Below are positions 42,701 through 53,454 of a stretch of 64,000 bases of DNA, piece after piece. This DNA comes from Cymbomonas tetramitiformis (taxonomy: Eukaryota; Chlorophyta; Pyramimonadophyceae; Pyramimonadales; Pyramimonadaceae), in NCBI GenBank assembly GCA_001247695.2, contig LGRX02031216.1, positions 1 to 64,000 on the forward strand. The letters run 5' to 3'. Every line of letters starts with the position of its first letter. Within the stretch, counting starts at the first letter, position 1. A program made the position numbers and the translations under genes. The notes below the pieces were generated by a model, which worked only from the letters and a program-made list of their open reading frames with translations, did not search any database and was not told the origin of the DNA.

Positions 42701-45700
42701 CCAGTCAGTGTGGATTGCCGTGGATATGGGAGTGACAACGTTGCCAGTTCCCATATTGTAGTTGTCCACCAAGAGCACCCGAGGTACTCCTGCCACCACG
42801 TGATATATGGTTCCTGCAGCTGCGCTCTTGGAGGAGCTGCTCACCCTCCCACAAGCTCCGCCTTTTGCTTGTATTCTTTCAGCATCCAAAGTGGAGGTGG
42901 CGTAATACAAAGCAACGCGCCCGCCCGCGCCGCCTCCAGCATTCTGACGTCCCATCCATGTGCTTGAACCTGAGTTGCCCCCATTGCCTCCGTTGGCTGT
43001 CACCACGCCCCCCCCTGTGATGGAGGGTGCTGTCAGCTGCACAGATCCGCCTGCCCCGCCACCTCCGCCAGCGCGTCTGTAGCTGGTGTCGCTTGCATGG
43101 GCCCCGCCACCTCCATTGGCTTGGATGCTGCCCTGGATGACAAGCGATGTGCCAGCTGTAATGCGGATGCGGCCCCCTCCGTTGCCCCCGTGCTTATACT
43201 CGTAATATCCAGAGTTGCCACCGCGCCCGCCATAGTCCCACGGCCGGCTCACCGACCCAAACGCGGCCACCTCACCCCAGGATGATCCGGCGTTGCCACC
43301 CGCGCCGATGGAGTTCCCACCGTGTGCACCACCACTTCCACCATAGTTATAGCTGTTGCTGCCGGTTCTTGACCCTCTGTACCCAGCGCCACGGATGCTT
43401 GCATCATTGTTCGTGGCGGATGCTGTCACATCACCACCGCCTGGAACAACTATCCTTCCTGCTGCGTTAATCATTATATTACTTCCAGCTGTCTGGCCTT
43501 CCACAAGCACCGTGCCGACTGTGTCGCTGTCGGTTATGTTCACGAGAGCACCCACGACTCGCCCACCGCTACTGATGGTGACATTTTGTGAGGCCGTGAT
43601 GTGCACCCCGCCATTGAGCCACTCCACACTGCCGGTGAGGTCTTTGCTGTACACATTGCCTGCAATGGCGATGGCTCTTGCGGTGACGCTTACAGTGCAT
43701 GGGGCGTTCTGGCACCAGACATTACTTGCGCCAGTAACCTCCAAGGTGTCAACCACAAGCTCCATGTCATTTGTGGACTTCAACGTGTGGGCGGAGTGCA
43801 CCTGCTGCCTCGATGCAAGGATGGCCAGTGTGTTTGCCGCCTGCACTGGCCCAGCGATGGTGGATGAGGTGCTGCCATGTAAGACCATGCTGATGTGCGC
43901 AGTGCTGGAAGAGCCTCGCAGCGAGCCCGCACTTGTCACGGACAGGCGCTCCGCGTGCACTGAGAGGTGCGAGGCCGCTGTCATAGCAGCAGCAATTGGC
44001 ACAGCCCCCGTTACATTAAGGGTGGCGGCTTGTGCAAAGTGCACCGTTCCGGCAAACGAAACTACTCCTGTGATAGTGATGGTGACGGTCTGGTCAAACT
44101 GCAGTTTGCTCAAGCTTCCAAGATCCAAAGCGGCTAGATCGCATGATGCGTGCTGCATCAGCATGCTTGCTTTTCGTTGCACACGGACTGCTATGGTCCC
44201 ATCTGCCCAGTCAGTGTGGATTGCCGTGGATATGGGAGTGACAACGTTGCCAGTTCCCATATTGTAGTTGTCCACCAAGAGCACCCGAGGTACTCCTGCC
44301 ACCACGTGATATATGGTTCCTGCGGCTGCACTCTTGGAGGAGCTGCTGATCCTTCCACAAGCTCCGCCTTTTGCTTGTATTCTTTCAGCATCCAAAGTGG
44401 AGGTGGCGTAATACAAAGCAACGCGCCCGCCCGCGCCGCCTCCAGCATTCTGACGTCCCATCCATGTGCGTGAACCTGAGTTGCCCCCATTGCCTCCGTT
44501 GGCTGTCACCACGCCCCCCCCTGTGATGGAGGGTGCTGTCAGCTGCACAGATCCGCCTGCCCCGCCACCTCCGCCAGCGCGTCTGTAGCTGGTGTCGCTT
44601 GCATGGGCCCCGCCACCTCCATTGGCTTGGATGCTGCCCTGGATGACAAGCGATGTGCCAGCTGTAATGCGGATGCGGCCCCCTCCGTTGCCCCCGTGCT
44701 TATACTCGTAATATCCAGAGTTGCCACCGCGCCCGCCATAGTCCCACGGCCGGCTCACCGACCCAAACGCGGCCACCTCACCCCAGGATGATCCGGCGTT
44801 GCCACCCGCGCCGATGGAGTTCCCACCGTGTGCACCACCACTTCCACCATAGTTATAGCTGTTGTAGCCGGTTCTTGACCCTCTGTACCCAGCGCCACGG
44901 ATGCTTGCATCATTGTTCGTGGCGGATGCTGTTACAACACTTGCTGATTTAACTTGTATAACATATTCAGACATAATCTTAACCGTTGTCCCACTTATCG
45001 TTCCACCTGATGATATTTCACAGAAGCATTTGCAGGATAATGTCACTTGCTCTGCTGCCAGTCGTGAAGCAGAAAATAAATCAATGGTTTGTATTGCCTG
45101 AATATTGATCTTTCCTGTATTGGAACTGTCTCTTACTCCAGATAAATCCCGTACGTATATCTTGCCTGCACTGCTTATATTTCGTGCAGTTATGTTGATC
45201 ACGCAGGGTAGAGTACTGCACCAGATTGTGCTCGTTGAACTGATATAAAGTTCATCAGCAGAAAGTTCTAAATCATTTACAGATTTCAGGTCTCCTGCCG
45301 CAATATCCAATCGGTGAGAAGGAGAATGCAACATCAGTTTTGATGATGAGTGAATTCTGCCTGCTACATATGATGTTAGGGACGTCGTGGAGCCATGGAG
45401 CGAAACACGAAGCAATGAGCCCCCAGATCCAAATATAGATCCAGTGCTGCTCACATTGAGCAGGTAAGCAGTAAATTCCGTTGACTGCAGACCAGTGACG
45501 GAACCAGAAACAGAGAAACATCCCATCAGCTGAATGCTGCACTGACTGATGAAGTACACAGAAGCAGTTGTGTCAACCGTAAGATTTTGTAATGCTACAA
45601 ATGAATGATCGATATGAGTCTTGGCATTTCCCTGGACACGCATCGTTGTTGTCCAGTTGCCCCAGTCAGTGTGGATTGCCGTGGATATGGGAGTGACAAC

Positions 45701-46510
45701 GTTGCCAGTTCCCATATTGTAGTTGTCCACCAAGAGCACCCGAGGTACTCCTGCCACCACGTGATATATGGTTCCTGCGGCTGCACTCTTGGAGGAGCTG
45801 CTGATCCTTCCACAAGCTCCGCCTTTTGCTTGTATTCTTTCAGCATCCAAAGTGGAGGTGGCGTAATACAAAGCAACGCGCCCGCCCGCGCCGCCTCCAG
45901 CATTCTGACGTCCCATCCATGTGCGTGAACCTGAGTTGCCCCCATTGCCTCCGTTGGCTGTCACCACGCCCCCCCCTGTGATGGAGGGTGCTGTCAGCTG
46001 CACAGATCCGCCTGCCCCGCCACCTCCGCCAGCGCGTCTGTAGCTGGTGTCGCTTGCATGGGCCCCGCCACCTCCATTGGCTTGGATGCTGCCCTGGATG
46101 ACAAGCGATGTGCCAGCTGTAATGCGGATGCGGCCCCCTCCGTTGCCCCCGTGCTTATACTCGTAATATCCAGAGTTGCCACCGCGCCCGCCATAGTCCC
46201 ACGGCCGGCTCACCGACCCAAACGCGGCCACCTCACCCCAGGATGATCCGGCGTTGCCACCCGCGCCGATGGAGTTCCCACCGTGTGCACCACCACTTCC
46301 ACCATAGTTATAGCTGTTGCTGCCGGTTCTTGACCCTCTGTACCCAGCGCCACGGATGCTTGCATCATTGTTCGTGGCAGTTGACGATATCGTCCCATCA
46401 ATGATGATGTCATTTGCGAAGACATGTGTCTCTGATCCGAGAATCATTCCATTCGGTGTCACGTTGATTGTACCCTGCGCATCCAAGGCAAGTTCATAAG
46501 TTCCAAACAT
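39773..46510 (-). CDS. Giant glycine-rich repeat protein or exon, 2,245 codons
   Basis: One uninterrupted minus-strand frame. It alternates five glycine-rich modules (about 240 residues; RGAGYRGSRTG..., NGGGRIRITAG, GGGGGAGGSVQLTAPSI, GGGAGGRVALYY) with four linkers of about 260 residues rich in Val/Thr/Ser that look like beta-helix (TLNVTGAV, NITDSDTVGTVLVEG). Modules start near 46380, 44925, 43418, 41912 and 40406; the period is 1,506 bp for the last three steps and 1,455 bp for the first. Linkers 2-4 are almost identical, linker 1 (44935-45660) is strongly diverged. N-glycosylation sites (NVT, NIT) and composition fit an extracellular adhesin or matrix protein. It may start at the ATG or be an exon: CAG at 46477-46475 and CAG near 46434 are possible acceptors. 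The stop TAA is at 39773. Confidence 0.75.
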   Translation of the reverse strand: MFGTYELALDAQGTINVTPNGMILGSETHVFANDIIIDGTISSTATNNDASIRGAGYRGSRTGSNSYNYGGSGGAHGGNSIGAGGNAGSSWGEVAAFGSVSRPWDYGGRGGNSGYYEYKHGGNGGGRIRITAGTSLVIQGSIQANGGGGAHASDTSYRRAGGGGGAGGSVQLTAPSITGGGVVTANGGNGGNSGSRTWMGRQNAGGGAGGRVALYYATSTLDAERIQAKGGACGRISSSSKSAAAGTIYHVVAGVPRVLLVDNYNMGTGNVVTPISTAIHTDWGNWTTTMRVQGNAKTHIDHSFVALQNLTVDTTASVYFISQCSIQLMGCFSVSGSVTGLQSTEFTAYLLNVSSTGSIFGSGGSLLRVSLHGSTTSLTSYVAGRIHSSSKLMLHSPSHRLDIAAGDLKSVNDLELSADELYISSTSTIWCSTLPCVINITARNISSAGKIYVRDLSGVRDSSNTGKINIQAIQTIDLFSASRLAAEQVTLSCKCFCEISSGGTISGTTVKIMSEYVIQVKSASVVTASATNNDASIRGAGYRGSRTGYNSYNYGGSGGAHGGNSIGAGGNAGSSWGEVAAFGSVSRPWDYGGRGGNSGYYEYKHGGNGGGRIRITAGTSLVIQGSIQANGGGGAHASDTSYRRAGGGGGAGGSVQLTAPSITGGGVVTANGGNGGNSGSRTWMGRQNAGGGAGGRVALYYATSTLDAERIQAKGGACGRISSSSKSAAAGTIYHVVAGVPRVLLVDNYNMGTGNVVTPISTAIHTDWADGTIAVRVQRKASMLMQHASCDLAALDLGSLSKLQFDQTVTITITGVVSFAGTVHFAQAATLNVTGAVPIAAAMTAASHLSVHAERLSVTSAGSLRGSSSTAHISMVLHGSTSSTIAGPVQAANTLAILASRQQVHSAHTLKSTNDMELVVDTLEVTGASNVWCQNAPCTVSVTARAIAIAGNVYSKDLTGSVEWLNGGVHITASQNVTISSGGRVVGALVNITDSDTVGTVLVEGQTAGSNIMINAAGRIVVPGGGDVTASATNNDASIRGAGYRGSRTGSNSYNYGGSGGAHGGNSIGAGGNAGSSWGEVAAFGSVSRPWDYGGRGGNSGYYEYKHGGNGGGRIRITAGTSLVIQGSIQANGGGGAHASDTSYRRAGGGGGAGGSVQLTAPSITGGGVVTANGGNGGNSGSSTWMGRQNAGGGAGGRVALYYATSTLDAERIQAKGGACGRVSSSSKSAAAGTIYHVVAGVPRVLLVDNYNMGTGNVVTPISTAIHTDWADGTIAVRVQRKASMLMQHASCDLAALDLGSLSKLQFDQTVTITITGVVSFAGTVHFAQATTLNVTGAVPIAAAMTAASHLSVHAERLSVTSAGSLQGSSSTAHISMVLHGSTSSTIAGPVQAANTLAILASRQQVHSAHTLKSTNDMELVVDALEVTGASNVWCQNAPCTVSVTARAITIVGNVYSKDLTGSVEWLNGGVHITASQNVTISSGGRVVGALVNITDSDTVGTVLVEGQTAGSNIMINAAGRIVVPGGGDVTASATNNDASIRGAGYRGSRTGSNSYNYGGSGGAHGGNSIGAGGNAGSSWGEVAAFGSVSRPWDYGGRGGNSGYYEYKHGGNGGGRIRITAGTSLVIQGSIQANGGGGAHASDTSYRRAGGGGGAGGSVQLTAPSITGGGVVTANGGNGGNSGSSTWMGRQNAGGGAGGRVALYYATSTLDAERIQAKGGACGRISSSSKSAAAGTIYHVVAGVPRVLLVDNYNMGTGNVVTPISTAIHTDWADGTIAVRVQRKASMLMQHASCDLAALDLGSLSKLQFDQTVTITITGVVSFAGTVHFAQATTLNVTGAVPIAAAMTAASHLSVHAERLSVTSAGSLQGSSSTAHISMVLHGSTSSTIAGPVQAANTLAILASRQQVHSAHTLKSTNDMELVVDALEVTGASNVWCQNAPCTVSVTARAITIVGNVYSKDLTGSVEWLNGGVHITASQNVTISSGGRVVGALVNITDSDTVGTVLVEGQTAGSNIMINAAGRIVVPGGGDVTASATNNDASIRGAGYRGSRTGSNSYNYGGSGGAHGGNSIGAGGNAGSSWGEVAAFGSVSRPWDYGGRGGNSGYYEYKHGGNGGGRIRITAGTSLVIQGSIQANGGGGAHASDTSYRRAGGGGGAGGSVQLTAPSITGGGVVTANGGNGGNSGSSTWMGHQNAGGGAGGRIAVVCSLSHGISYAVNAGFCGRIHSAVAGTGSFYADSNCTVTI

Positions 46511-47326
46511 GTATATATGTCAATCCGTTGATCTGCGTGACCCAGCATTATACTTGCTCATCAGCGTATCCATTCAAGCATACTGTCGCTATATGAACAG
46601 GCGGGGGGTTGTGGCCTTGGGCGGGAGTATGCATTTGTTCCTTACTTCTTCCTGATCTTCACATATCACACAAATACGCATGGTTTACTGGTGGTCACAA
46701 CAATCCCATTAAACAGATAGCAAGGTTTTCTAGATCTCGAGATATTTGTGATTTGATTAATCAAATGTGCACTTTCAGTATGGGACCGTATCGACCTTTC
46801 CACGTCTTTTCCACAACTCGGTTGGTCCTTGCTGTAGTGTGCATTCTGTTTGGAATGTTTCATTAGCGGAACTATTGGCCAAATATTAAACAATTTTGTC
46901 ACGTTAATGCAAACGACGACCCCCGGTAAACCATACCTTGATGCACAATCAATACACAAGCGCGCCTTGGTATGAGCGCGCCTGTACCAAAAACCTTGTT
47001 GGTATGAGCGCGCCTGTACCAAAATATTCTGGTACAGGCGCGCTCATACCAACAAGTTTTTTGGTACAGGCGCGCTCATACCAAAAATGGCTGGCATATG
47101 CCAGCGGCGCGCTCATACCGTAACACATCCCCTATCTTCACCAGGCAGCATCTCAGACTTATTTAAAGAATGGTGTCCTCATGGCAAGAAAGTAGCTGCG
47201 TGGTATTTTGTCATCACTTGGTATCAACACGATGACACCTCATATCTCAACACCACGAGACAATTTATATCGGCACAGCATCATTACTCCTAATTCTGAT
47301 AACCACGACCTTTAAAGTTTACGGAC
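46511..47326. other. Spacer or intron with a large hairpin
   Basis: No exon was recognised here. The main structure is the palindrome at 46967-47084. The stretch may be the intron between blocks ending at 47327 and starting near 46433, or an intergenic region. Confidence 0.4.
46967..47084. repeat. Near-perfect palindrome, 55-bp arms
   Basis: Arms 46967-47021 and 47030-47084 match at 54 of 55 positions around an 8-base loop. Each arm holds two copies of TTGGTATGAGCGCGCCTG. Half-copies flank it (46958 and 47103). Confidence 0.92.
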
Positions 47327-47550
47327 CTGGAAAATGATCACCACCACGCATCGTGGAGAAGTGCATTTTATCGTTCCAGTGCTCAGTACCTCCAAACTGC
47401 ACGTGAACGAAGTGCAAACCACACAGCTTATTCACAGCTGCATCCCGAACCAGATTTCGTAGCATGCATAAACGGTGCAGCAAGGCGCCACCAGCTTCGC
47501 AATAGTTGTGTAACACGCATTCATATCCGGATTTACGGCGAGACTGATCG
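47327..47550 (-). CDS. Probable exon of the modular matrix protein
   Basis: Acceptor ACAG|C at 47551 and donor CCAG|GTCCGT at 47326 bound 224 bases. It starts with one base completing a codon, which fits the phase-2 end of the upstream exon (47712), and it ends in phase 1. It encodes a Cys/His-rich stretch (SGYECVLHNYCEAGG, GLHFVHVQFGGTEHW). No family recognised. Confidence 0.4.
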
Positions 47551-47711
47551 CTGTCATCTATACTTCCCTACTAGCGATCTCGTCAGGAGCATCTACTCTC
47601 TGCAGTATCAGCATCGCAACTGACAGATACCCTTGCAAGCATGCAGTCATGCAACCGGTGCATAGATTGATAGACTACACTCATACACGCCTATAGCTAG
47701 TTGTTACCCAC

Positions 47712-50700
47712 CTGCCGTGGCCAGTGAGCACGATTGAGTTGGAGTGCACATGGTCTGTATCAATTGTGCATGTGGTCGCGGTGCTTCCACGATCGCAACC
47801 AAGCGTGGTGACTGCTCCGGATATACAGCTCGTCTCAGCAGGGGCTGCACAGTAACTCCCTTGGGTGCACCATGTGCAACCATCCGGGCACGAGCTTGGG
47901 CTCGTGAAACTCCAACACGGGCAAGGATCCCGGCTGCAGAAGTTTCCACACCAAGAGCAGCCATTGGTTGAGGTGGGTCCAATGCATGCACTATCATTGG
48001 TGCGGAATCGGCATTCACTGGATAATAGAGGCTCTGGTGGGACAATGTCCAGTCCATAGAAGACAGTATCGTAACCCAGCCATGGACTCTCGAGATCCAC
48101 AGAGTACGAGCTGGTCATCGTGGCTGCTTGAGCTGGATACGGAGGTGGGTACAGGCTAGTTCCTGGCATGCCAGGAATGTGTGGAAGGGGAGGAAGGGCA
48201 CAGTCTGGTCGCGGTGGAGGTGGTGGCGACGGCGGAGGTGAAGGTGGTAAAGGTGGCTCACTAGGTGGAGGAGAGGGGGGCCGAGGTGACAGAGGAGGCG
48301 GAGGAGATGGAGGTGACGGAGGTTGTGAGGGGGAGGGGGGCAACGGCGGTGCAAGTGTTGGCGCAGCAGTTGGAGCGGCGCTGTACCACCCGCTGGTGAT
48401 CGCCATCGCTTCATCCATCTGCTCACTCATATCGCAGATAGCAAGGGACTCATTCACGATTCCAGCAAGATCTCCGGTAAGCGCCACGTCGTCCACACAC
48501 TCCTCCACCTTGTCCGCGCACACCCTTCCGCATTCCGCCTCCACCTCTGCCACATCCAGCCCTTTCCGCACCAGCTCTGCATCCCTCTCCTCCTGGCTGG
48601 GAGGCTCAAAGTAGCTGTTTCCGGTACACAGGTTCACGTCAGCTTCCCGGAAGAGCGATGTCGTGTGTGCCACTTTGCACCTAGCAAATAGCGCCGCGCT
48701 GTCATATTGTAGATTGTCGCTCTTATCGTACCACATGCCATCAAAATCCAACGGCCCACATAGCCCCTCTCCATGGAACACGTCTCCTCGGACTGCACTT
48801 ACACGTGGCAGTTGCACGTACACCGAGAGGAACATCCCACCAGCCCAAGCTTGCGCAGTGATCTCCAGTCCTGAAGGCAGCACGATTTTGGCGATAGTCA
48901 ACCGTGCGCGGTGAGTGATTTGCAGCCCGGGCACTTCGGCAATGGGTGGGTTCGAAGTGATCTGCACTGCGGAGGATCCTCGCTGAGGCTTGACGAGGAT
49001 CGTGGCGGTAACAGTATCATTACCGGTGGAGGCTAGGAGGCGGATGGCGAGCATGGTGTTGGCGGCGGCGCCGGTCCAGCGCGGGGCGGCGTCCTGCTGG
49101 CAGGCGTGCAGCTGCATAGGGTGGGCGCCCCCGGTGAGGTTGAGCAGGGTGTACTCGCCGAGGCCGTGGAAGTCGAAGCGGCGCCCGGAGTAGGCCCGGA
49201 AGTGGGGGTCCCCGGTGCTGCGGCAGTAGGGCGGGGGGGGCTCCATGGAGGGGGCGGCCGTCGTGGGTACAGCTGTGACGGGGGTATGGAGGTGGAGAAG
49301 GGGAGGCGGGGTGGCGATTGTGGGCAGGGAGGCGGTAGAGATGGAGGGGCGGAGGATGTGGAGAGGGTGGAGGGCTTGGGGGGAGGCTTGGTGGAGGTGG
49401 GGGAGCAGGGGAGGGTGGGGGAGGAGTTGGCAAGGGAGGGGCATGGATATGGAGGAGGCGGTAACGGGGAGGTGGGAGTGGAGGCGGGGTGGTGGGAGGA
49501 GGAGGTGGTGCGGGTGGGAGTGGAGGTGGCAAGGGAGAGGGTGGAGGGGAACTGGGACTTGGGGGCGGGGAGGAGGTGTGGATGGCGGTGGGGGTGGTGA
49601 GGGTGGTGGTGGCGGGCTTGGAGGAGGAGGTGAGGGTGTGAAGGCATCCTCGCCACCACAATAGGTATAACTGTAATGAAGTGTGCTGTTGACCATGTAG
49701 ATAGAGGCTGCTGCATCTGGACAGTATGGTTGGGTGTAGCACCAAGGTTGAGTGCACCAGCGTGCATCTTCACTCTCTCCACCTGGTAGACACGCTGCCT
49801 CTCGGCTGTCCCAAGAAGCACAGACACTACCATATAGCGGATTATAGTCCGCAGGCACCTCACCCCCATTCCCGACACATGCGCAGGGCGTTGGTGGAGG
49901 GAACGGTGGTGGAGAAGGGGGTGGGGGGTGATGGGGAGGTACTGGTGGAGGGGAATGGAGGTGGGGACGGTGGTGGAGAATGTGGAGGAGGCGGTGGATT
50001 TGGTGGGGGGTGGTCTCGGTGAGGGAGGATGGGGTGGTGGAGGTGAGGGGAGGCGGCAATGATGGTGGAGGTGGGAAATGTGGCGGAGGTGGTTGTGGAG
50101 GGCGGTTGTGGATGAGGCGGACTAGGGTGGGGGGCTTGGTGGCGATGGGGAAGGAGGTGGTGGCGTATGAGGTGGAGGTGGGGATGGTGATGATGGAGGA
50201 GGTGGGTGGGGTGGTCCAAGGGGAGAGACGGCGGTGGGTATGACGGAGGAGGGGGTGGGGGAGGGTGGCAAGGGGGTGATGGTGGAGGTGGATGAACAGG
50301 TGGGGATGGGGGGGCAGGAGGTGCAGGTACTGGCGGGAGCGGCGGCGGAAGAGGGGACGGTGGTGGGCTTGGTGGTGGATTTCCCGGGGGGAAAGGGGGC
50401 CATGGGGGTTGCAAGGGGCTCGGAGGGACTGGAGGTGGAAGTGGAAATGATTTGGACCTGAAGTACATTGCCACCCTCCCTGCCGACTCTTGGATTGGGC
50501 AATTGCCAAAGTTGTTGGAGCGGAAGTAGTACACATTCAGCAACCGGTTGCACTGGTGCTGCGAGTCCATGTTGAGCCACCAGCCGCCGTACCGTGTGTA
50601 GGTCAGAATGCGGCTGTGGGGTGGGGGCGCCCAGCCGCCCCATGAGGTCAGGGAGAGCCCGACATCGTGCTGCTGCGCTCGACTGCAGTCCAGAGCCTCT

Positions 50701-50785
50701 GGACATGCCCCTGATGGCGAGATATCGTGCCGCAAGGTGGCATAATCAATAAGCAGCCCTAATGTATCCGGCGTGGTTGAGAACC
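47712..50785 (-). CDS. Matrix protein exon: Pro-rich, VWD-like, Cys modules
   Basis: Starts after acceptor TATACAG in phase 1 and ends at CAG|GTGGGT. In order: RYGGWWLNMDSQHQC with YYFRSNNFGNCP; a Pro-rich spacer; a Cys/Trp module (YGSVCASWDSREAACLPGG, WCTQPWCYTQPYCP) at about 49890-49650; a second Pro-rich spacer; a VWD-like domain from about 49225 to 48615 (GDPHFRAYSGRRFDFHGLGEY, then GLCGPLDFDGMWYD); a third SPPPP spacer; and a Cys-rich end (CSWCGNFCSRDPCPCW). VWD domains mediate polymerisation or adhesion of secreted proteins. In the first spacer the Pro signal moves through at least four frame changes and in the second through two, so the exon is not one continuous frame; consensus indels or decay may be the cause. 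Confidence 0.7.
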
Positions 50786-52677
50786 CTGTATACGCGATAG
50801 TCCCCGCCTACTTACACACTCATGCCTTACTTCATACAAGTCATGCCACGAGACATCTTGTAAACAAGTGTACAGTAGAGTGTGTACTGTCTGTGGCTCG
50901 AGGCATACCAATGTCATCGATGCAACACTGAAAATTTCAAAAAGCAACTAGGATCTTCCACATCTCAATGGGCAGGTTACTGAACACACAAGTAGTGCAG
51001 GTGCAAATGCAATCACCATGGAATATACAAGAGTATGCTATTCCACAGAAATATATATCAGATTGGCACTTCATTATGATTAAGACTTTGAGAAGAGCGG
51101 CTACCGACAATAGCGACATGTGACGTTTCTGTGTTTGGACATGATATTTGCGGCGCCCATTTCTTGATTTCAGATCTCCTCTTTCTTGGGGTTCCAGTGA
51201 TATGATATGATTGCATCTCGGACGTATGTAACGACACAACCGGCACGAGCAACTGTCCCTATACTTAACTCAAGATGGCCACTCTGACCAGGACGTGAGT
51301 GAGTGCATCTCCGGCATGCTTACTTGCTATAAACCCTAAAAACCCTAAGCCACACACACACATATATATATATACACACATTGAGACCAGGCTGTAGGCG
51401 GCAGCGGGGTGATGTGGGGTGTGGGCTTGGTGGTGGAGGGGTGGCTCGATTGGCGGAGGTGAGCCGGCTCCAGAGACACAGCAGCAGTGCGCCGGCAGGA
51501 CAGCCGCAGAGGGGCTCAGGTGGCCCAGTGAGGCTCAGGGAGCAGAGGGGTGGTCTTGCGCGTGGGCTTGGTGGTGGAGATATGGCTCGCGCAGATTGGG
51601 GGGCAGGGATGAGCCGGCTTCAGGCACAAGGCGGCAGTGCGCTGGTGGTGCAGATGCAGAGGGGCTCGGGTGGCTCAGCGAGGCTTAGGGGGTCCCATTC
51701 TTCACTAGAGAGCTCCGGAGAATCCGGATGAGTGTCCCGAAGTGTGTGCTGAATCCTTTGATCCCCGGCGTGGGTACATAGTGCAGTCTTCTGTGGCTAC
51801 GGGGCGCCAAAGGAGTCGCAAGGATAAGCACATACACACACTGTATATGTACGTCGCAAGGATAAGCATACACACACTGCAAGTACAGCGCAAGTGTGGA
51901 GCGCATTGCTCAAGTTCGCGGCCACCTCGCAAGGCAATCAGCGCAAGGGCTCCAGTCACGGGGAGTTGGTGCTGGGGGTAGAAGGCTACAGGCGCAAGTC
52001 GGTGGCGGATGGGCAGGTTTGGATGAGGGCAACCCAGTTTATCATTCTCAGCCCCTTGGGACAGCGCTTGGGCATTCTGGCCGTGGCGTGCCTGGGTGGG
52101 CAAGCTCTCTTGAGACCAGGCTAAGGTAGGGGGCAGCGGGGTGATGTGGGATGTGGGCTTGGTGGTGGAGGGGTGGCTCGATTGGCGGAGGTGAGCCGGC
52201 TCCAGAGACACAGCAGCAGTGCGCCGGCAGGACAGCCGCAGAAGGGCTCAGGTGGCCCAGTGAGGCTCAGGGAGCAGAGGGGTGGTCTTGCGCGTGGGCT
52301 TGGTGGTGGAGATATGGCTCGCGCAGCTCGGGGGGCAGGGATGAACCGGCTTCAGGCACAAGGCGGCAGTGCGCTGGCGGTGCAGATGCAGAGGGCTCGG
52401 GTGGCTCAGCGAGGCTTAGGGGGTCCCATTCTTCACTAGTGAGCTCCGGAGAATCCGGATGAGTGTCCCGAAGTGTGTGCTGAATCCTTTGATCCCCGGC
52501 GTGGGTACATAGTGCCGAGTCTCCTGTGGCTTCGGGGTGCCAAAGGATACGCATAAGGATAAGCATACACACACTGCATATACATATACAACACGCATGC
52601 ACTCATACATGTATGATACCCATATACACATATGTAGGGGGGGAGGCATCAGGGTAATGCCGTACGCATTCAGATAC
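50786..52677 (-). other. Intron filled with duplicated repeat units
   Basis: The donor CACAG|GTATCTG (52677) and the acceptor at 50786 agree in phase 1. The intron contains two direct copies of a 400-bp repeat (51383-51800 and 52112-52530) separated by a related 230-bp block. Confidence 0.6.
51383..52530 (+). repeat. Direct duplication of a GC-rich dispersed repeat
   Basis: Both copies begin GAGACCAGGCT and end with the module GGGTCCCATTCTTCACTAG, GAATCCGGATGAGTG, TGAATCCTTTGATCCC. A diverged third copy lies at 60771-61050, and the middle block 51880-52090 matches 60545-60730 and 61800-61950. This is a dispersed family, perhaps the 3' tail of a non-LTR element. Confidence 0.8.
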
Positions 52678-53003
52678 CTGTGAAGACCCCCCATACACTG
52701 CGATTATCCAGGGACTGTATCAGAAGCTCTGCGTCTGGCATGCCCGCAAGTGCCTCGTCTGGGGGTCCATCGGCGAGCACGTTTAGGTTGCCCTTGCAGT
52801 GCAGTGCATTGATGTCAGCACAACGCTCCAATCCAAAAAGCCCGGCAGAGGCCCGGCTACTGGCTTGCACGATAGAAAGTAGTTCCCAACCGCCGTCTGC
52901 TACTTCTTGCTCGCAGTGCCCCTCAGACACCTCGCCTCCACGGTCAATGTAGTAACGCCCCGTGGTGTTGAATCCCGCTACAAGCCAGTTGTAGCATGAA
53001 AAT
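52678..53003 (-). CDS. Matrix protein exon with Cys-rich, GGWELL segment
   Basis: The donor is CAG|GTATCT at 52677; the start at 53003 follows GGAATAG and fits the phase-2 end of the preceding exon. Upstream open sequence (to about 53080) is G-rich and less convincing. It encodes FSCYNWLVAGFNTTGRYYID, HCEQEVADGGWELLSIVQ and a Leu/Ala-rich part. The combination of a short Tyr-Tyr-Ile-Asp strand, a Cys and Gly-Gly-Trp resembles the start of fibrinogen-like folds, but only weakly. Confidence 0.5.
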
Positions 53004-53454
53004 CTATTCCGTTTATTGATGGCACCGCAGTCCAAGAAGTCCCCCCCCACCCTCTCCCCCTTCCCCCCTCTTGCTCGCAATCAATAAACACAGAAACCAA
53101 TCGAGTAGATTGAAGCAGTGGATGCAATCTCGTCACACAATGATGCGTTGACGGTCTCTGCGCACCAAATATGACGAGCGCTATGCATCTCATAAATAAG
53201 AGTTCCACACACTCACCCTAGTCAGTAAAGTCGAATTACTGTCCACAAAACTCCAATACTACGAATACAATCATACACGCACCTTTCCGGCTGAACTATG
53301 ATTCATGTGCTACACGTGGATGATTGCACTCAGACATCATGCCACTCCCTGTGGGCGCAGGACTGAAGATCGCACGGGACTATAAATGTGCATGCACGAT
53401 TGCAACAGCGTGGCACATGGGCTGAATGCAGTTGTGGTGACAGAGTGAGAATAC

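Noticed and set aside
40344..46499. Plus-strand open frames of 303 and 107 codons, repeated every 1,506 bp
   Set aside because: They lie antisense to the 2,245-codon glycine-rich frame and repeat only because that frame repeats.
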